DNA of 64,000 nucleotides from Microbacterium atlanticum (lineage in GTDB: Bacteria > Actinomycetota > Actinomycetes > Actinomycetales > Microbacteriaceae), in the NCBI RefSeq assembly GCF_015277815.1, contig NZ_CP063813.1, positions 2,046,001-2,110,000 of the forward strand, written 5' to 3'. The translations under genes were made by a program, and so were the position numbers. Under the pieces are notes generated by a model. The model did not search any database. It saw only the letters and a list, made by a program, of their open reading frames with translations, and was not told the DNA's origin. Of the stretch, positions 15,143 through 23,621 are shown one piece after another (within the stretch, counting starts at the first letter, position 1; the number at the start of each line of letters is the position of its first letter).

Positions 15143-17665
15143 ATGAATCTCCGCAGAACATCCGTCCGCGCGCTCGTGGCATCCACTGCCGCGTGCGCAC
15201 TCACCCTCGGCCTTGCGCACCCCGCGCTGGCCGACCCCGCACCCGGCTCTCCACAGCTCGAGGCGCTCGACCGCGGCCTCGTCGCGGTATCGACGGGCGA
15301 GGGCGTCTTCCTCAGCTGGCGGCTGCTGGCCACCGAGGCGGGGCCCGCCACCGACACCGGCGTGAGCGGCCCGTCGTTCGCGGTGTTCCGCGACGGCGAG
15401 CGCATCGCGACGGTCGGCGACAGCACCAACTACGCCGATCCTGAGGGCACGGCCGATTCGCAGTACACGGTCGCACCGGCGTGGCACGACGTCACCGGCG
15501 AGCAGTCGGCACCCGTGTCGGTCTGGGGCGACGGCTTCTACGATCTGCCGCTGACCAAGCCGGCCGACGGGGTCACGCCCGCCGGCGAGGCGTACACCTA
15601 CTCGGCCAACGACGCCTCGGTCGCCGACGTCGACGGCGACGGCGCCCTCGAGTTCGTCGTGAAGTGGGATCCGTCCAACTCGAAGGACGTCTCGCAGAAG
15701 GGGTACACCGGATCGGTGTACGTCGACACCTACGAGCTCGACGGCACGCTGCTCAACCGCATCGACCTCGGCGTCAACATCCGTGCCGGCGCGCACTACA
15801 CGCAGTTCATGGTCTACGACTTCGACGGCGACGGCCGCTCCGAGACCATGCTCAAGACCGCACCCGGCACGTCGTCGACGCGGTACGACGCGGACGGCGC
15901 CGCCCAGGCGCCGCAGCACATCACCATGCTCGCCGAAGACGTCGCGGCGGGCTACGCGCACACCGACGACTACCGCCTGAGCGCCGCCGACTACCGCGCG
16001 CACCTCGTCGAGGTGTTCCAGGCCTGGTCCGAGCACCCCGAGGTCGTCGCCGGCAACTGGCCCGCGACGCTCGAGGAGGCGTTCGGGATCCCCGTCGCCC
16101 ACGAGTATCCGCTGTCCGAGGCCTCCGCGACCGAACTCGTCGACCACTTCATCACCACCTACGCGCCGGCGCGCAGCGGCCGCAACGACCTCACCACCTT
16201 CGAGGGCTTCATCGTCGACGGGCCGGAGTACCTCACGGTCTTCGACTCGGCAACCGGCGAAGAGCTCGAGACGGTGCGGTACGAGCCGGGCCGCGGCGAC
16301 GACGGCCTGCTGTGGGGCGACTACGCGATGTCGCGCATCGAGCCGGGCAACCGTGTCGACCGCTTCCTCGCGGGCGTGGCGTACCTCGACGGGACGCACC
16401 CGTCGGCGGTGTTCGCCCGCGGCTACTACACGCGTTCGACCATCGCGGCGTACGACTGGGACGGCGAGAGCCTCACGAAGCGCTGGTTCGTCGACAGCGG
16501 CCACGTCCCGATGACGAACCCGTTCAACGACGGGCCCCACGGGCGCGACGGCACCGACCCGGTGTACGGCACGATCACCACGCAGGGCTTCCACTCGCTG
16601 AGCGCCGCCGATGTCGACGGCGACGGCAAGCACGAGATCGTGTACGGCGCGGCGACGATCGACGACGACGGCGGTCTGCTCTACAGCTCCTTCGACGTGA
16701 TGCCCGCGGGCAGCGCGACGCCCGGCGAGACCGTGCGGCTCGGCCACGGCGATGCCATGCACGTCACCGACATCGACCCGAACCGCCCCGGCCTGGAGAT
16801 CTGGACGGCCCACGAGGGCGGCGCGTACGCCCCGTACGGGTCGGCGATGCGCGACGCCGCGACCGGCGAGGTGATCTTCGGCGCGTATTCCGGCCGCGAC
16901 ACCGGCCGCAGCATGATCGGCGACGTCCGCGCCGACGTCACCGGGATCGAGGCGTGGGCGAGCATGCCGGGCGGGACCGAGGCATCGGGTCTGCTGAGCG
17001 CGACGGGCGACATCCTCGGCAGCGCGATCCCCGGCACCAACCAGTCCATCCGCTGGGCGGCCGACCTCACGACGCAGATCGTGAACGGCAGCGGCGACCA
17101 GAACGTCACGATCGACGACTGGACCCGCGGCCGCGTGCTCACCGCCGAGGGCACCCGCACGAACAACGGCACCAAGGGCAACCCGTCGCTCGTGGCCGAC
17201 GTGCTCGGCGACTGGCGCGAGGAGCTGCTCGTGCGCACCGCCGACTCGAGCGCGCTGCGCATCTTCACCAGCACCGGGGTGACGACGCACAAGCTGCCGA
17301 CGCTGCTGCACGACGTGCAGTACCGCGCCGAGGTGGCCCGTCAGAACACCACCTACAACCAGCCGTCGTACACGAGCTACTACCTCGCGAGCGACATGGA
17401 CTTCGCCCACGTGCCGGTGCTGACGCAGGCGGCCACGCCGAAGGAGCCCACGTTCGTCGAGCGTCGCGGCGCGTCGACCGACCTCGTCGTCGTCAAGCCC
17501 GATGCGGCGTTCGACGTCTACCTCGACGGCGAGCTCGCCGCGCATGGACCCCACCCGGTCGCCGACGGCAGCGAGGTCACCGTGACGGCCGTGCCGAAGG
17601 CCGGCTTCGCGGTCGACGCCGGCGCGGTGTCGACCTGGACGCACCAGTTCCAGACGAAGCGCTGA
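15143..17665 (+). CDS. Secreted rhamnogalacturonan lyase, polysaccharide lyase family 11
   Basis: An 840-residue exported lyase that cleaves the rhamnose-galacturonate backbone of pectin. A signal peptide occupies about residues 1-31 (LALTLGLAHPALA-like end before DPAPG). A fibronectin-like segment and the PL11 eight-bladed beta-propeller follow, with family blocks such as VVKWDPSNSKDVSQKG, NIRAGAHYTQFMVYDFDGDG, GFHSLSAADVDGDGKHE and GDWREELLVR. The DxDxDG loops are calcium sites. The ATG at 15143 gives a clean signal peptide and has GGGAGA upstream; a GTG at 15092 is possible. No transporter or sugar-catabolic gene adjoins it. A short C-terminal domain of about 70 residues ends the protein. 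Confidence 0.92.
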   Translation: MNLRRTSVRALVASTAACALTLGLAHPALADPAPGSPQLEALDRGLVAVSTGEGVFLSWRLLATEAGPATDTGVSGPSFAVFRDGERIATVGDSTNYADPEGTADSQYTVAPAWHDVTGEQSAPVSVWGDGFYDLPLTKPADGVTPAGEAYTYSANDASVADVDGDGALEFVVKWDPSNSKDVSQKGYTGSVYVDTYELDGTLLNRIDLGVNIRAGAHYTQFMVYDFDGDGRSETMLKTAPGTSSTRYDADGAAQAPQHITMLAEDVAAGYAHTDDYRLSAADYRAHLVEVFQAWSEHPEVVAGNWPATLEEAFGIPVAHEYPLSEASATELVDHFITTYAPARSGRNDLTTFEGFIVDGPEYLTVFDSATGEELETVRYEPGRGDDGLLWGDYAMSRIEPGNRVDRFLAGVAYLDGTHPSAVFARGYYTRSTIAAYDWDGESLTKRWFVDSGHVPMTNPFNDGPHGRDGTDPVYGTITTQGFHSLSAADVDGDGKHEIVYGAATIDDDGGLLYSSFDVMPAGSATPGETVRLGHGDAMHVTDIDPNRPGLEIWTAHEGGAYAPYGSAMRDAATGEVIFGAYSGRDTGRSMIGDVRADVTGIEAWASMPGGTEASGLLSATGDILGSAIPGTNQSIRWAADLTTQIVNGSGDQNVTIDDWTRGRVLTAEGTRTNNGTKGNPSLVADVLGDWREELLVRTADSSALRIFTSTGVTTHKLPTLLHDVQYRAEVARQNTTYNQPSYTSYYLASDMDFAHVPVLTQAATPKEPTFVERRGASTDLVVVKPDAAFDVYLDGELAAHGPHPVADGSEVTVTAVPKAGFAVDAGAVSTWTHQFQTKR

Positions 17666-17674
17666 CACCGGAGC

Positions 17675-17719
17675 ACGGATGCCTCGTCCCGACGCGTGAG
17701 CGCGGGGCGGGGCATCCGT
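17675..17719 (+). terminator. Lyase terminator with GGATGCC arms
   Basis: A 17-bp stem (17675-17691 with 17703-17719, two G-U pairs as RNA) around an 11-base loop, ten bases after the lyase stop. The arms begin ACGGATGCC and end GGCATCCGT, like the glgP terminator. Confidence 0.8.
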
Positions 17720-17730
17720 CGTTCCCGCCG

Positions 17731-17736
17731 TAAAGT
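17731..17736 (+). promoter_or_regulatory. -10 box for leaderless amidotransferase
   Basis: TAAAGT lies six bases before the GTG at 17743, with no Shine-Dalgarno. Confidence 0.5.
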
Positions 17737-17742
17737 GGTGTC

Positions 17743-18474
17743 GTGAAGCCGTTCGTCCTCCTCGCCACCCGTGCCGAGGATGTGCCGGCCGACGAGGAGT
17801 ACGCGCTCTTCCTGCGCTACACCGGCCTCACCCCCGCCCGGCTCATCCGCGTGCGGCTCGAGGCGGAACCCATGCCGGCGCTCGACCTCGGCGGGTTGTC
17901 GGGCATCTTCGTCGGCGGCGGACCGTTCAACGCCTCCGACGCCGCCGAGACGAAGTCGCCGGTGCAGCGCCGGGTCGAGGCGGAGTTCCAGACGCTCCTC
18001 GACGACGTCGTCGCTCGCGACTTCCCGTTCCTCGGCGCCTGCTACGGCGTCGGCACGCTGGGCGCCTACCTCGGCGCCGGCATCGACCGCACGTACGGCG
18101 AGCGCATCGGCGTCGTCCCGGTGACGCTGACGGAGGCGGGAGCAGCCGACCCGCTTCTGGCCGGCATGCCCCAGACGTTCAACGCGTTCGTCGGCCACAA
18201 GGAGGCGATCACCAGCCTGCCGTCGTCCGCGGTGCTGCTCGGGTCGTCGCCGGACTGCCCGGTGCAGATGTTCCGGGTGGGCCGGAACGTGTATGCGACG
18301 CAGTTCCACCCCGAGCTCGACGTCGACGGCATCACCACGCGCATCCACGCTTACGCCGGGTACGGCTACTTCGGCGCTGACGAACTCGAGCTGACGCTCT
18401 CCGCCGTGCGCCGGGCGGCGGTGTCCGAGCCGAGCCGGATGCTGCGCACGTTCGTCGAGCGTTACGCCCGCTGA
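17743..18474 (+). CDS. Class-I glutamine amidotransferase, GuaA-like
   Basis: A 243-residue stand-alone GATase1 protein. The nucleophile is C100 in LGACYGVG, and the His-Glu pair is H189/E191 in TQFHPEL. The oxyanion region GIFVGGGPFNASD is present. Such proteins hydrolyse glutamine to hand ammonia to a synthetase, or act on gamma-glutamyl compounds. No synthetase partner is encoded beside it, and it lacks the ATP-pyrophosphatase domain of true GMP synthase. The annotation glutamine amidotransferase is secure; the pathway is unknown. It converges with nnrE, leaving 26 bases between stops. Confidence 0.88.
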   Translation: MKPFVLLATRAEDVPADEEYALFLRYTGLTPARLIRVRLEAEPMPALDLGGLSGIFVGGGPFNASDAAETKSPVQRRVEAEFQTLLDDVVARDFPFLGACYGVGTLGAYLGAGIDRTYGERIGVVPVTLTEAGAADPLLAGMPQTFNAFVGHKEAITSLPSSAVLLGSSPDCPVQMFRVGRNVYATQFHPELDVDGITTRIHAYAGYGYFGADELELTLSAVRRAAVSEPSRMLRTFVERYAR

Positions 18475-18500
18475 CCCGGCGGCCTCCGCGGCGGTCCGGC

Positions 18501-19268
18501 TCAGCGGCGGGTCACGACGCGCGAGACCGTCGCCGTGCCCACGGGCTCGGCCGACGCCAGGGCGTCCGTGAGCCCGATGTCGACGAGCACGATCTCGCCG
18601 GCGAGGTCGGGACCCCGGCCGGTGACGAGGCCGGCCTTGACCGCGCCGAAGGTGACGGTGACGGATGCCGCGAGCACGGCGTCGTCGGCCGCTCCGGTGT
18701 CGGGGTGCAGGCCGCTGGGGATGTCGACGGCGACGATGCGCGGCATCCGCTCTGCTTCCTCCGCGTCGGCGAGGAAGCTCGACACCGCGTCTCGGGCGGC
18801 GCCGCGCAGGCGGGCGTCGCGCGAAGCCCCGATGCCGACGACGCCGTCGACGACCACGGCGTACGCGTCGCCGCCGTGCTCGGCCTCGACGAGCTCGATG
18901 CGTCGGGCGCCGGCCCCGATCGCGGCGGTGAAGGCCGCCTCGTGGAACCGGTCGCCGATGAGCACGACATCGACGTCGGCGACGTCGGTGAGACCGGCCG
19001 CGGCATACAGGGCGTCGCCGCCGTTGTCGCCGCCCCCCGCGAGCACGAGGATGCGGGGGCGCTGCTCGTGCGGGGCGCCGGGGACGGTCGGCTCCAGCGC
19101 GCGCCAGGAGGGGGCGGCGCCGCCGGAGGCCATGGTGCCGAGCTCGGCGCGGACGACCTCCGAGAGGGCGCCCGCGGCGCGCTGCATGAGCGGCACGCCC
19201 GCGTCGAGGAGCGGCCGCTCGGCGTCGCGCACCTGGTCGGCGGTGTAGGTGGGCACCTCGATGCTCAT
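18501..19268 (-). CDS. nnrE: NAD(P)H-hydrate epimerase (YjeF N-terminal domain)
   Basis: A 255-residue YjeF_N protein. It interconverts the R and S forms of hydrated NAD(P)H so the dehydratase NnrD can repair them. Visible family blocks are YTADQVRDAERPL at the N-terminus, VLAGGGDNGGDALYAA (nucleotide loop), VVDGVVGIGA and VAVDIPSGLHPDTG. Many bacteria fuse this domain to NnrD; here the protein ends after the epimerase domain, so the dehydratase must be elsewhere. The ATG at 19268 overlaps the upstream stop (ATGA) and has GGGGAG upstream. The frame stays open far upstream, but that reading is an antisense shadow of the YihY gene. Confidence 0.9.
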   Translation of the reverse strand: MSIEVPTYTADQVRDAERPLLDAGVPLMQRAAGALSEVVRAELGTMASGGAAPSWRALEPTVPGAPHEQRPRILVLAGGGDNGGDALYAAAGLTDVADVDVVLIGDRFHEAAFTAAIGAGARRIELVEAEHGGDAYAVVVDGVVGIGASRDARLRGAARDAVSSFLADAEEAERMPRIVAVDIPSGLHPDTGAADDAVLAASVTVTFGAVKAGLVTGRGPDLAGEIVLVDIGLTDALASAEPVGTATVSRVVTRR

Positions 19269-20434
19269 GACTTCTCCCCTGCGTCGTGCTCGGCCTGCTT
19301 CTTGCGCGCCGCCTCCCGTTCGTCGTCGGCGGCGATGCGGGCGTGCGCGAGCTCCTCGGTGGCGACGCGGACGGCGTCCTCGGCCTGCCTCACGCGACGC
19401 AGCGCGAACGTCGGCGACCCGAACCGCTCGCGCACCCGGTCGACGCGGTCGCGCTCGCCCACGATGATCCAGGTGCCGGCGAGGAGGATCACCTGGGCCG
19501 ACAGGTTGAGCCACAGCAGCAGTGCGATGAGCGCGGCGAACGAGGCCAGGAGCGGGTTGGATCCGGCGCCCCGCACGAACAGGCTGGACAGCTGCTGCAG
19601 CACGATGAGGCCCACCGCACCGAGGAAGGCGCCCGTCCACAGCGAGCGGGCGCGCGGGCGCACCCCGCTGAGCGTGCGGAAGGCGAGGGCGACGAGCGCC
19701 ATGTCGAGCAGGAACACCACGACGATGGACACCGTCCGGGTGGCGAGCTCCGCCAGCGCGCTCTGGCTCAGTCCGAGCCAGTCGAGCACGACGCCGACGA
19801 ACGACGTGCCGACGAAGGTGGCGCCTGCCGACAGCACGAAGCCGCCGCCGATCGCGATCGCAAGCAGCAGGTTGCGCAGCAGCACCCAGATGAACAGCAC
19901 GTCGTCGTGCACCCTGTCGGCCAGCGTGCGCAGGGCCACGCGGAGGGACCCGATGGCGCCGATGGCGGCGCCGAGCAGGCCGACGAGGGCGATGACGCCG
20001 GCGACGGTGAGGCCCGCCGGCGCCTGGATGTCGGCGACGTCGACAAGACCGTCCTCGCCGACGAGGCCCGGGATCGCGGCATCCACCGCCGCCACCAGCG
20101 ACCGCCACGCCTCCGGGTTGTCGCTCAGCCAGATCGCCGCGAACGAGAAGCCGAGCAGCACGCCGGCGAACACCGAGAACAGCGCGCGGTAGGTGACGCT
20201 GTCCGAGAGCATCGGACCGCGGCGCTCGGCGTAGTGCAGCCACACCCGCACGGGCTTGAGCGACAGCGCCCAGGCGGTCGCCTTCGGGATGAACCCCTGC
20301 GCCGGCACCGCTCCCCCGGGCGGCGCGCCTGCTGGCCCGGCCTCTCGACCGGAAGCCCCCGCGGCACCGGCGGAGTCCTCGCCCGCCCGTACGGCGTCCG
20401 TGCCCTCGGTCACTGAGTCTGTCGACGTGGCCAT
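19265..20434 (-). CDS. YihY/BrkB-family inner-membrane protein
   Basis: A 389-residue polytopic protein. An Ala/Gly-rich cytoplasmic N-terminus (about 1-70) precedes about six membrane helices, then a charged coiled tail ending in a Lys/Glu-rich stretch. The block MLSDSVTYRALFSVFAGVLLG near residue 75 and LLLWLNLSAQVILLAGTW near 315 are typical of the YihY (formerly RNase BN) family, whose function is unsettled. The ATG at 20434 has a leaderless TACTCT box six bases upstream (20441-20446). Its stop overlaps the nnrE start, giving a two-gene operon. Confidence 0.9.
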   Translation of the reverse strand: MATSTDSVTEGTDAVRAGEDSAGAAGASGREAGPAGAPPGGAVPAQGFIPKATAWALSLKPVRVWLHYAERRGPMLSDSVTYRALFSVFAGVLLGFSFAAIWLSDNPEAWRSLVAAVDAAIPGLVGEDGLVDVADIQAPAGLTVAGVIALVGLLGAAIGAIGSLRVALRTLADRVHDDVLFIWVLLRNLLLAIAIGGGFVLSAGATFVGTSFVGVVLDWLGLSQSALAELATRTVSIVVVFLLDMALVALAFRTLSGVRPRARSLWTGAFLGAVGLIVLQQLSSLFVRGAGSNPLLASFAALIALLLWLNLSAQVILLAGTWIIVGERDRVDRVRERFGSPTFALRRVRQAEDAVRVATEELAHARIAADDEREAARKKQAEHDAGEKS

Positions 20435-20440
20435 GGCGCC

Positions 20441-20446
20441 AGAGTA
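20441..20446 (-). promoter_or_regulatory. -10 box, leaderless yihY-nnrE operon
   Basis: TACTCT on the - strand, six bases before the ATG at 20434. Confidence 0.5.
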
Positions 20447-20495
20447 GTCAGTGCGGATTCTCCGCGCCCCAGGCTTGACGTGGTGCGTAGGATGT

Positions 20496-20528
20496 CCCCA
20501 GGGACTGGGGATCCCTGGGGACTGGGGA
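20496..20528. repeat. Inverted and direct repeats upstream of pilB
   Basis: CCCCAGGGA (20496-20504) and TCCCTGGGG (20512-20520) form a 9-bp inverted repeat with a seven-base loop. GGGACTGGGGA occurs twice (20501-20511, 20518-20528), 17 bases apart, which would place both copies on nearby helical faces. The array ends 27 bases before the pilB -10 box and is a good candidate for a regulator site. Confidence 0.6.
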
Positions 20529-20555
20529 GAATCGCCAGTGGGCGTCGGTCTTCGC

Positions 20556-20561
20556 GATAAT
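20556..20561 (+). promoter_or_regulatory. -10 box for leaderless pilB
   Basis: GATAAT lies six bases before the ATG at 20568. It misses the TANNNT consensus only at the first base. Confidence 0.4.
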
Positions 20562-20567
20562 GGCGGA

Positions 20568-22340
20568 ATGAGTGCACCGTTCCGAACGCGTCGCGAGGCT
20601 CGGGCAGGTGCGGTGACCCCTCCCTCTCAGGCATCCTTGGCCATACCGATCGGGGAAGCGACGGGGGACGCGATGAGGGGTCTGGCGCAGACACTCGTAT
20701 TGACCGGGGCGATACGGGCCGCCGACATGTCGGCGGCGCTCAGCCGATTCGGCGACACGCAGGATCTGATCGAGTACCTGACGGGCCAGTCGCTGGTGTC
20801 GCCGTCGCAGATCGCCGAGGCGATCGCGCTCAACACCGGGCACCGGTTCGTCGACCTCTCCGAGATGCCGCTGGACCCGAGCGTCGTGGCGCTGGTGCCG
20901 ACCGCGGTGTGCCGCAAATACGGGCTCATCCCGATCGACAAGCGCGGCGACCGGCTCATCGTGGGCACGCTCGATCCGAATGACATCGTGGCGCTGGACG
21001 ACGTGGCCTCGGTCACCGACCTCTTCGTCGAGCCCGTCGTCGTCGCGCGCGACGCGCTGGCGCAGATGTTCGAGCGGTTCCTGCGCTCGGACGAGGAGCT
21101 GAGCGAGCTCTCGGCGTCGATCGAAGAGACATCGTCGACGTCCGAGGCATCCTTCACCGAAGCGCTCGAGGAGCAGGACAGCGACGCCCCGGTCGTGCGA
21201 TTCGTCAACCTGCTCATCGCGCAGGCCATCAACGACCGTGCGAGCGACATCCACGTCGAGCCGGGCGAACGCCAGCTCACCGTGCGGTTCCGCATCGACG
21301 GCGTGCTTCATGAGATGCAGAAAGCCGACCGCGCCATCCAGGACGGCATCATCTCGCGGCTGAAGATCATGTCGTCGATCGACATCGCCGAGAAGCGCAA
21401 GCCACAGGACGGCCGCCTGTCGGTGTCGCACGACGGGCGCACCGTCGACCTGCGCGTGGCGACGCTGCCGACGGTGTGGGGCGAGAAGATCGTCATGCGC
21501 ATCCTCGACAACACCGGCCAGACGATGGCGATGCGCGACCTGATGTTCTCGAAGATCAACGAGAAGCGGTTCCGCGAGGCGATCACCCGCCCGCACGGCA
21601 TGATCCTCGCCACCGGCCCCACGGGGTCCGGCAAGTCGACCACGCTCTACACCGCGCTGCGCGAGGTGGCGAACCCCAAGATCAACGTCATCACCGTCGA
21701 GGATCCGGTCGAGTACCGCATCGGCGGCATCAACCAGGTGCAGGTGAACAACCGCGCCGGCCTCACGTTCGCATCGGCCCTGCGGTCGATTCTCCGCAGC
21801 GACCCCGACGTGGTGCTCGTCGGCGAGATCCGCGACAAGGAGACGGCCGTCATCTCCATCGAGGCGGCCCTCACCGGCCACCTCGTGCTGTCGACGCTGC
21901 ACACCAATGACGCACCGTCAGCGCTGACGCGACTCACCGAGATCGGCACCGAGCCGTTCCTGGTCGCCACGGCCCTCTCGGCCGTCATCGCGCAGCGCCT
22001 CGCCCGGCGGCTGTGCCTGAAGTGCCGCGCGCCGTACACCGAGCCCACCGAGGTGCTCGCCTCGCTCGGCTTCCCGCACGATCCGAACGACGTGCCCGAG
22101 ATCTACCGCGCCGTCGGCTGCGAGGCCTGCTCGGGAACGGGATACCGCGGCCGCCTCGGTTTGCACGAGGTCATGACGATGACCGACGAGCTCGAGCAGC
22201 TGGTCGTGACGCGCGCCACCGGCACCGAGATGCGGCAGGTCGCCATCGCGCAGGGCATGGTCTCGCTGCGCGAGGACGGCTGGGCGAAGGTGGCGCAGGG
22301 GCTGACGACCATCGAGGAAGTCCTCCGGGTCTCGATCTGA
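20568..22340 (+). CDS. pilB: Type IV pilus assembly ATPase PilB (GspE/PulE family)
   Basis: A 590-residue extension motor that powers pilin polymerisation at the cytoplasmic face. The GspE N-terminal domain (MshEN-like, about 40-180; AALSRFGDTQDLIEYL, LNTGHRFVDLSEMPL) precedes the ATPase. The Walker A lysine is K356 in GPTGSGKSTT, the Asp box is RASDIHVEPG, and Walker B is SDPDVVLVGEIRD. The tetracysteine zinc motif (CLKC and CEAC, 30-odd residues apart) is intact. The leaderless ATG at 20568 is preferred over earlier codons. It is transcribed alone, towards the ten-gene pilus operon, so motor and pilins are controlled separately. Confidence 0.95.
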   Translation: MSAPFRTRREARAGAVTPPSQASLAIPIGEATGDAMRGLAQTLVLTGAIRAADMSAALSRFGDTQDLIEYLTGQSLVSPSQIAEAIALNTGHRFVDLSEMPLDPSVVALVPTAVCRKYGLIPIDKRGDRLIVGTLDPNDIVALDDVASVTDLFVEPVVVARDALAQMFERFLRSDEELSELSASIEETSSTSEASFTEALEEQDSDAPVVRFVNLLIAQAINDRASDIHVEPGERQLTVRFRIDGVLHEMQKADRAIQDGIISRLKIMSSIDIAEKRKPQDGRLSVSHDGRTVDLRVATLPTVWGEKIVMRILDNTGQTMAMRDLMFSKINEKRFREAITRPHGMILATGPTGSGKSTTLYTALREVANPKINVITVEDPVEYRIGGINQVQVNNRAGLTFASALRSILRSDPDVVLVGEIRDKETAVISIEAALTGHLVLSTLHTNDAPSALTRLTEIGTEPFLVATALSAVIAQRLARRLCLKCRAPYTEPTEVLASLGFPHDPNDVPEIYRAVGCEACSGTGYRGRLGLHEVMTMTDELEQLVVTRATGTEMRQVAIAQGMVSLREDGWAKVAQGLTTIEEVLRVSI

Positions 22341-22384
22341 CCCGGCGGCTGCGCGGCGCCACCGCCCGGCTCAGCCCCGGCTGG

Positions 22385-23620
22385 CTACTGCTGCCCCAGC
22401 TCGCCGTACAGCGAGAAGATCGGCAGGTAGAGCGAGATCACCATGCCGCCGATGATGATGCCGAGCCCGACGATGAGGATCGGCTCGATCGTCGCCGAGA
22501 GCTGCTCGGTCGCCGTCTCGACCTCGTCCTCGTAGAAGTCCGCGATCGACGCCAGCATCTCGCTGAGCGTTCCGGACTCCTCGCCGACCGAGACCATCTG
22601 CGGCACCATCGGCGGGAAGACGCCCGACTTCGCCAGCGGCACCGCGAACGACTTGCCGTGGCGGATCGACTCCTGCACCTCGTGGATCGCCTGCTCGACC
22701 TTGTAGTTGTTCGACGCCTGGGCGACGATCGCGAGCGCCTGCATGATCGGCACGCCCGCTTCGAGCATCATCGACAGATTGCGGCTGAACCGGGCGACGG
22801 CCATCTTGGTCGCGAGCTTGCCGAAGATCGGCATCTTGAGCTTGAGCGGGTCGACGACCTTGCGCACGCGCTCGGTGTGCTTGTTGCGCATCCACCACAC
22901 CCACGCGATCACGCCGAGCAGCGCGACGACGGGCAGGATCCACACCATGTTCTTCGAGAGGGCGACCAGGATCATCGTCGGCAGCGGCAGCGACGACCCG
23001 AGGCCGGCGAACATGTTCTCGAACACCGGCACGATGAAGGTGATCATGGCGAGCACGCCGAGCACCGCGACGATCAGCACGATCGTCGGGTACGTCGTCG
23101 CCGAGCGGATCTTGTTCTGCAGCTCCGCCTCTTTGCGGTAGTTCTCGGCGATCGACTCCAGCGCCGCACCGAGGAAGCCGCCGGCCTCGCCGACCCGCAC
23201 GATGCTGAGCAGCAGCGGCGGGAAGACATCCGGATGCCGGGCCATGGCGCCCGACAGCGACGAGCCGCTCTCGACATCGGCGTGCACCGCCACGAGAGCC
23301 GGCTGGAGCCGCTTGTCGTCGCTCTGCTCGATGAGGATCGACAGCGTCCGCATGAGCGGGAGTCCCGCGTTGATGAGCCCGGCCATCTGCTTCGCGAAGA
23401 TCGCGAGCGACTTCGCCTTCACGTGCTTCGTGAGACCCGGGATCTTGATCTCCATGTTGAGCCCGGTCTTCGACACCTCGATGACCTCGAGGGGCGTCAG
23501 GCCCTGCGCCTTGAGCTTGTTCGTCACCGCCGCCTCGGTCGCGGCCTCGAGCGTGCCCTTGACCACGGCTCCCCCGCGCGGGTCGATCGCGCGGTAGCGG
23601 AACTCCTGCACGACGGCCAT
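22385..23620 (-). CDS. pilC: Type IV pilus inner-membrane platform protein PilC
   Basis: A 411-residue GspF-family protein with two T2SSF repeats. The first spans about residues 70-190 (FAKQMAGLINAGLPLMRTLSIL) and the second about 270-395 (FSRNLSMMLEAGVPIMQALAI), with three membrane helices near 175, 225 and 385. The N-terminus FRYRAIDPRGG is typical. PilC couples PilB and PilT to the pilus base. The ATG at 23620 follows the pilT stop with one base between (TGACATG), so translation is coupled. It is the last gene of the operon; its stop faces the pilB stop 44 bases away. Confidence 0.95.
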   Translation of the reverse strand: MAVVQEFRYRAIDPRGGAVVKGTLEAATEAAVTNKLKAQGLTPLEVIEVSKTGLNMEIKIPGLTKHVKAKSLAIFAKQMAGLINAGLPLMRTLSILIEQSDDKRLQPALVAVHADVESGSSLSGAMARHPDVFPPLLLSIVRVGEAGGFLGAALESIAENYRKEAELQNKIRSATTYPTIVLIVAVLGVLAMITFIVPVFENMFAGLGSSLPLPTMILVALSKNMVWILPVVALLGVIAWVWWMRNKHTERVRKVVDPLKLKMPIFGKLATKMAVARFSRNLSMMLEAGVPIMQALAIVAQASNNYKVEQAIHEVQESIRHGKSFAVPLAKSGVFPPMVPQMVSVGEESGTLSEMLASIADFYEDEVETATEQLSATIEPILIVGLGIIIGGMVISLYLPIFSLYGELGQQ

Positions 23621-23621
23621 G

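Noticed and set aside
12296..17668. Two further frames of over 860 codons on the - strand opposite glgP and the lyase
   Set aside because: Low-complexity Arg/His/Asp/Val translations with no motif; shadows of strongly recognised + strand genes.
18501..20243. Apparent fusion of NAD(P)HX epimerase with a long upstream domain
   Set aside because: The extra part is a wrong-frame reading of the YihY gene; the ATGA overlap and ribosome binding site fix the epimerase start at 19268.
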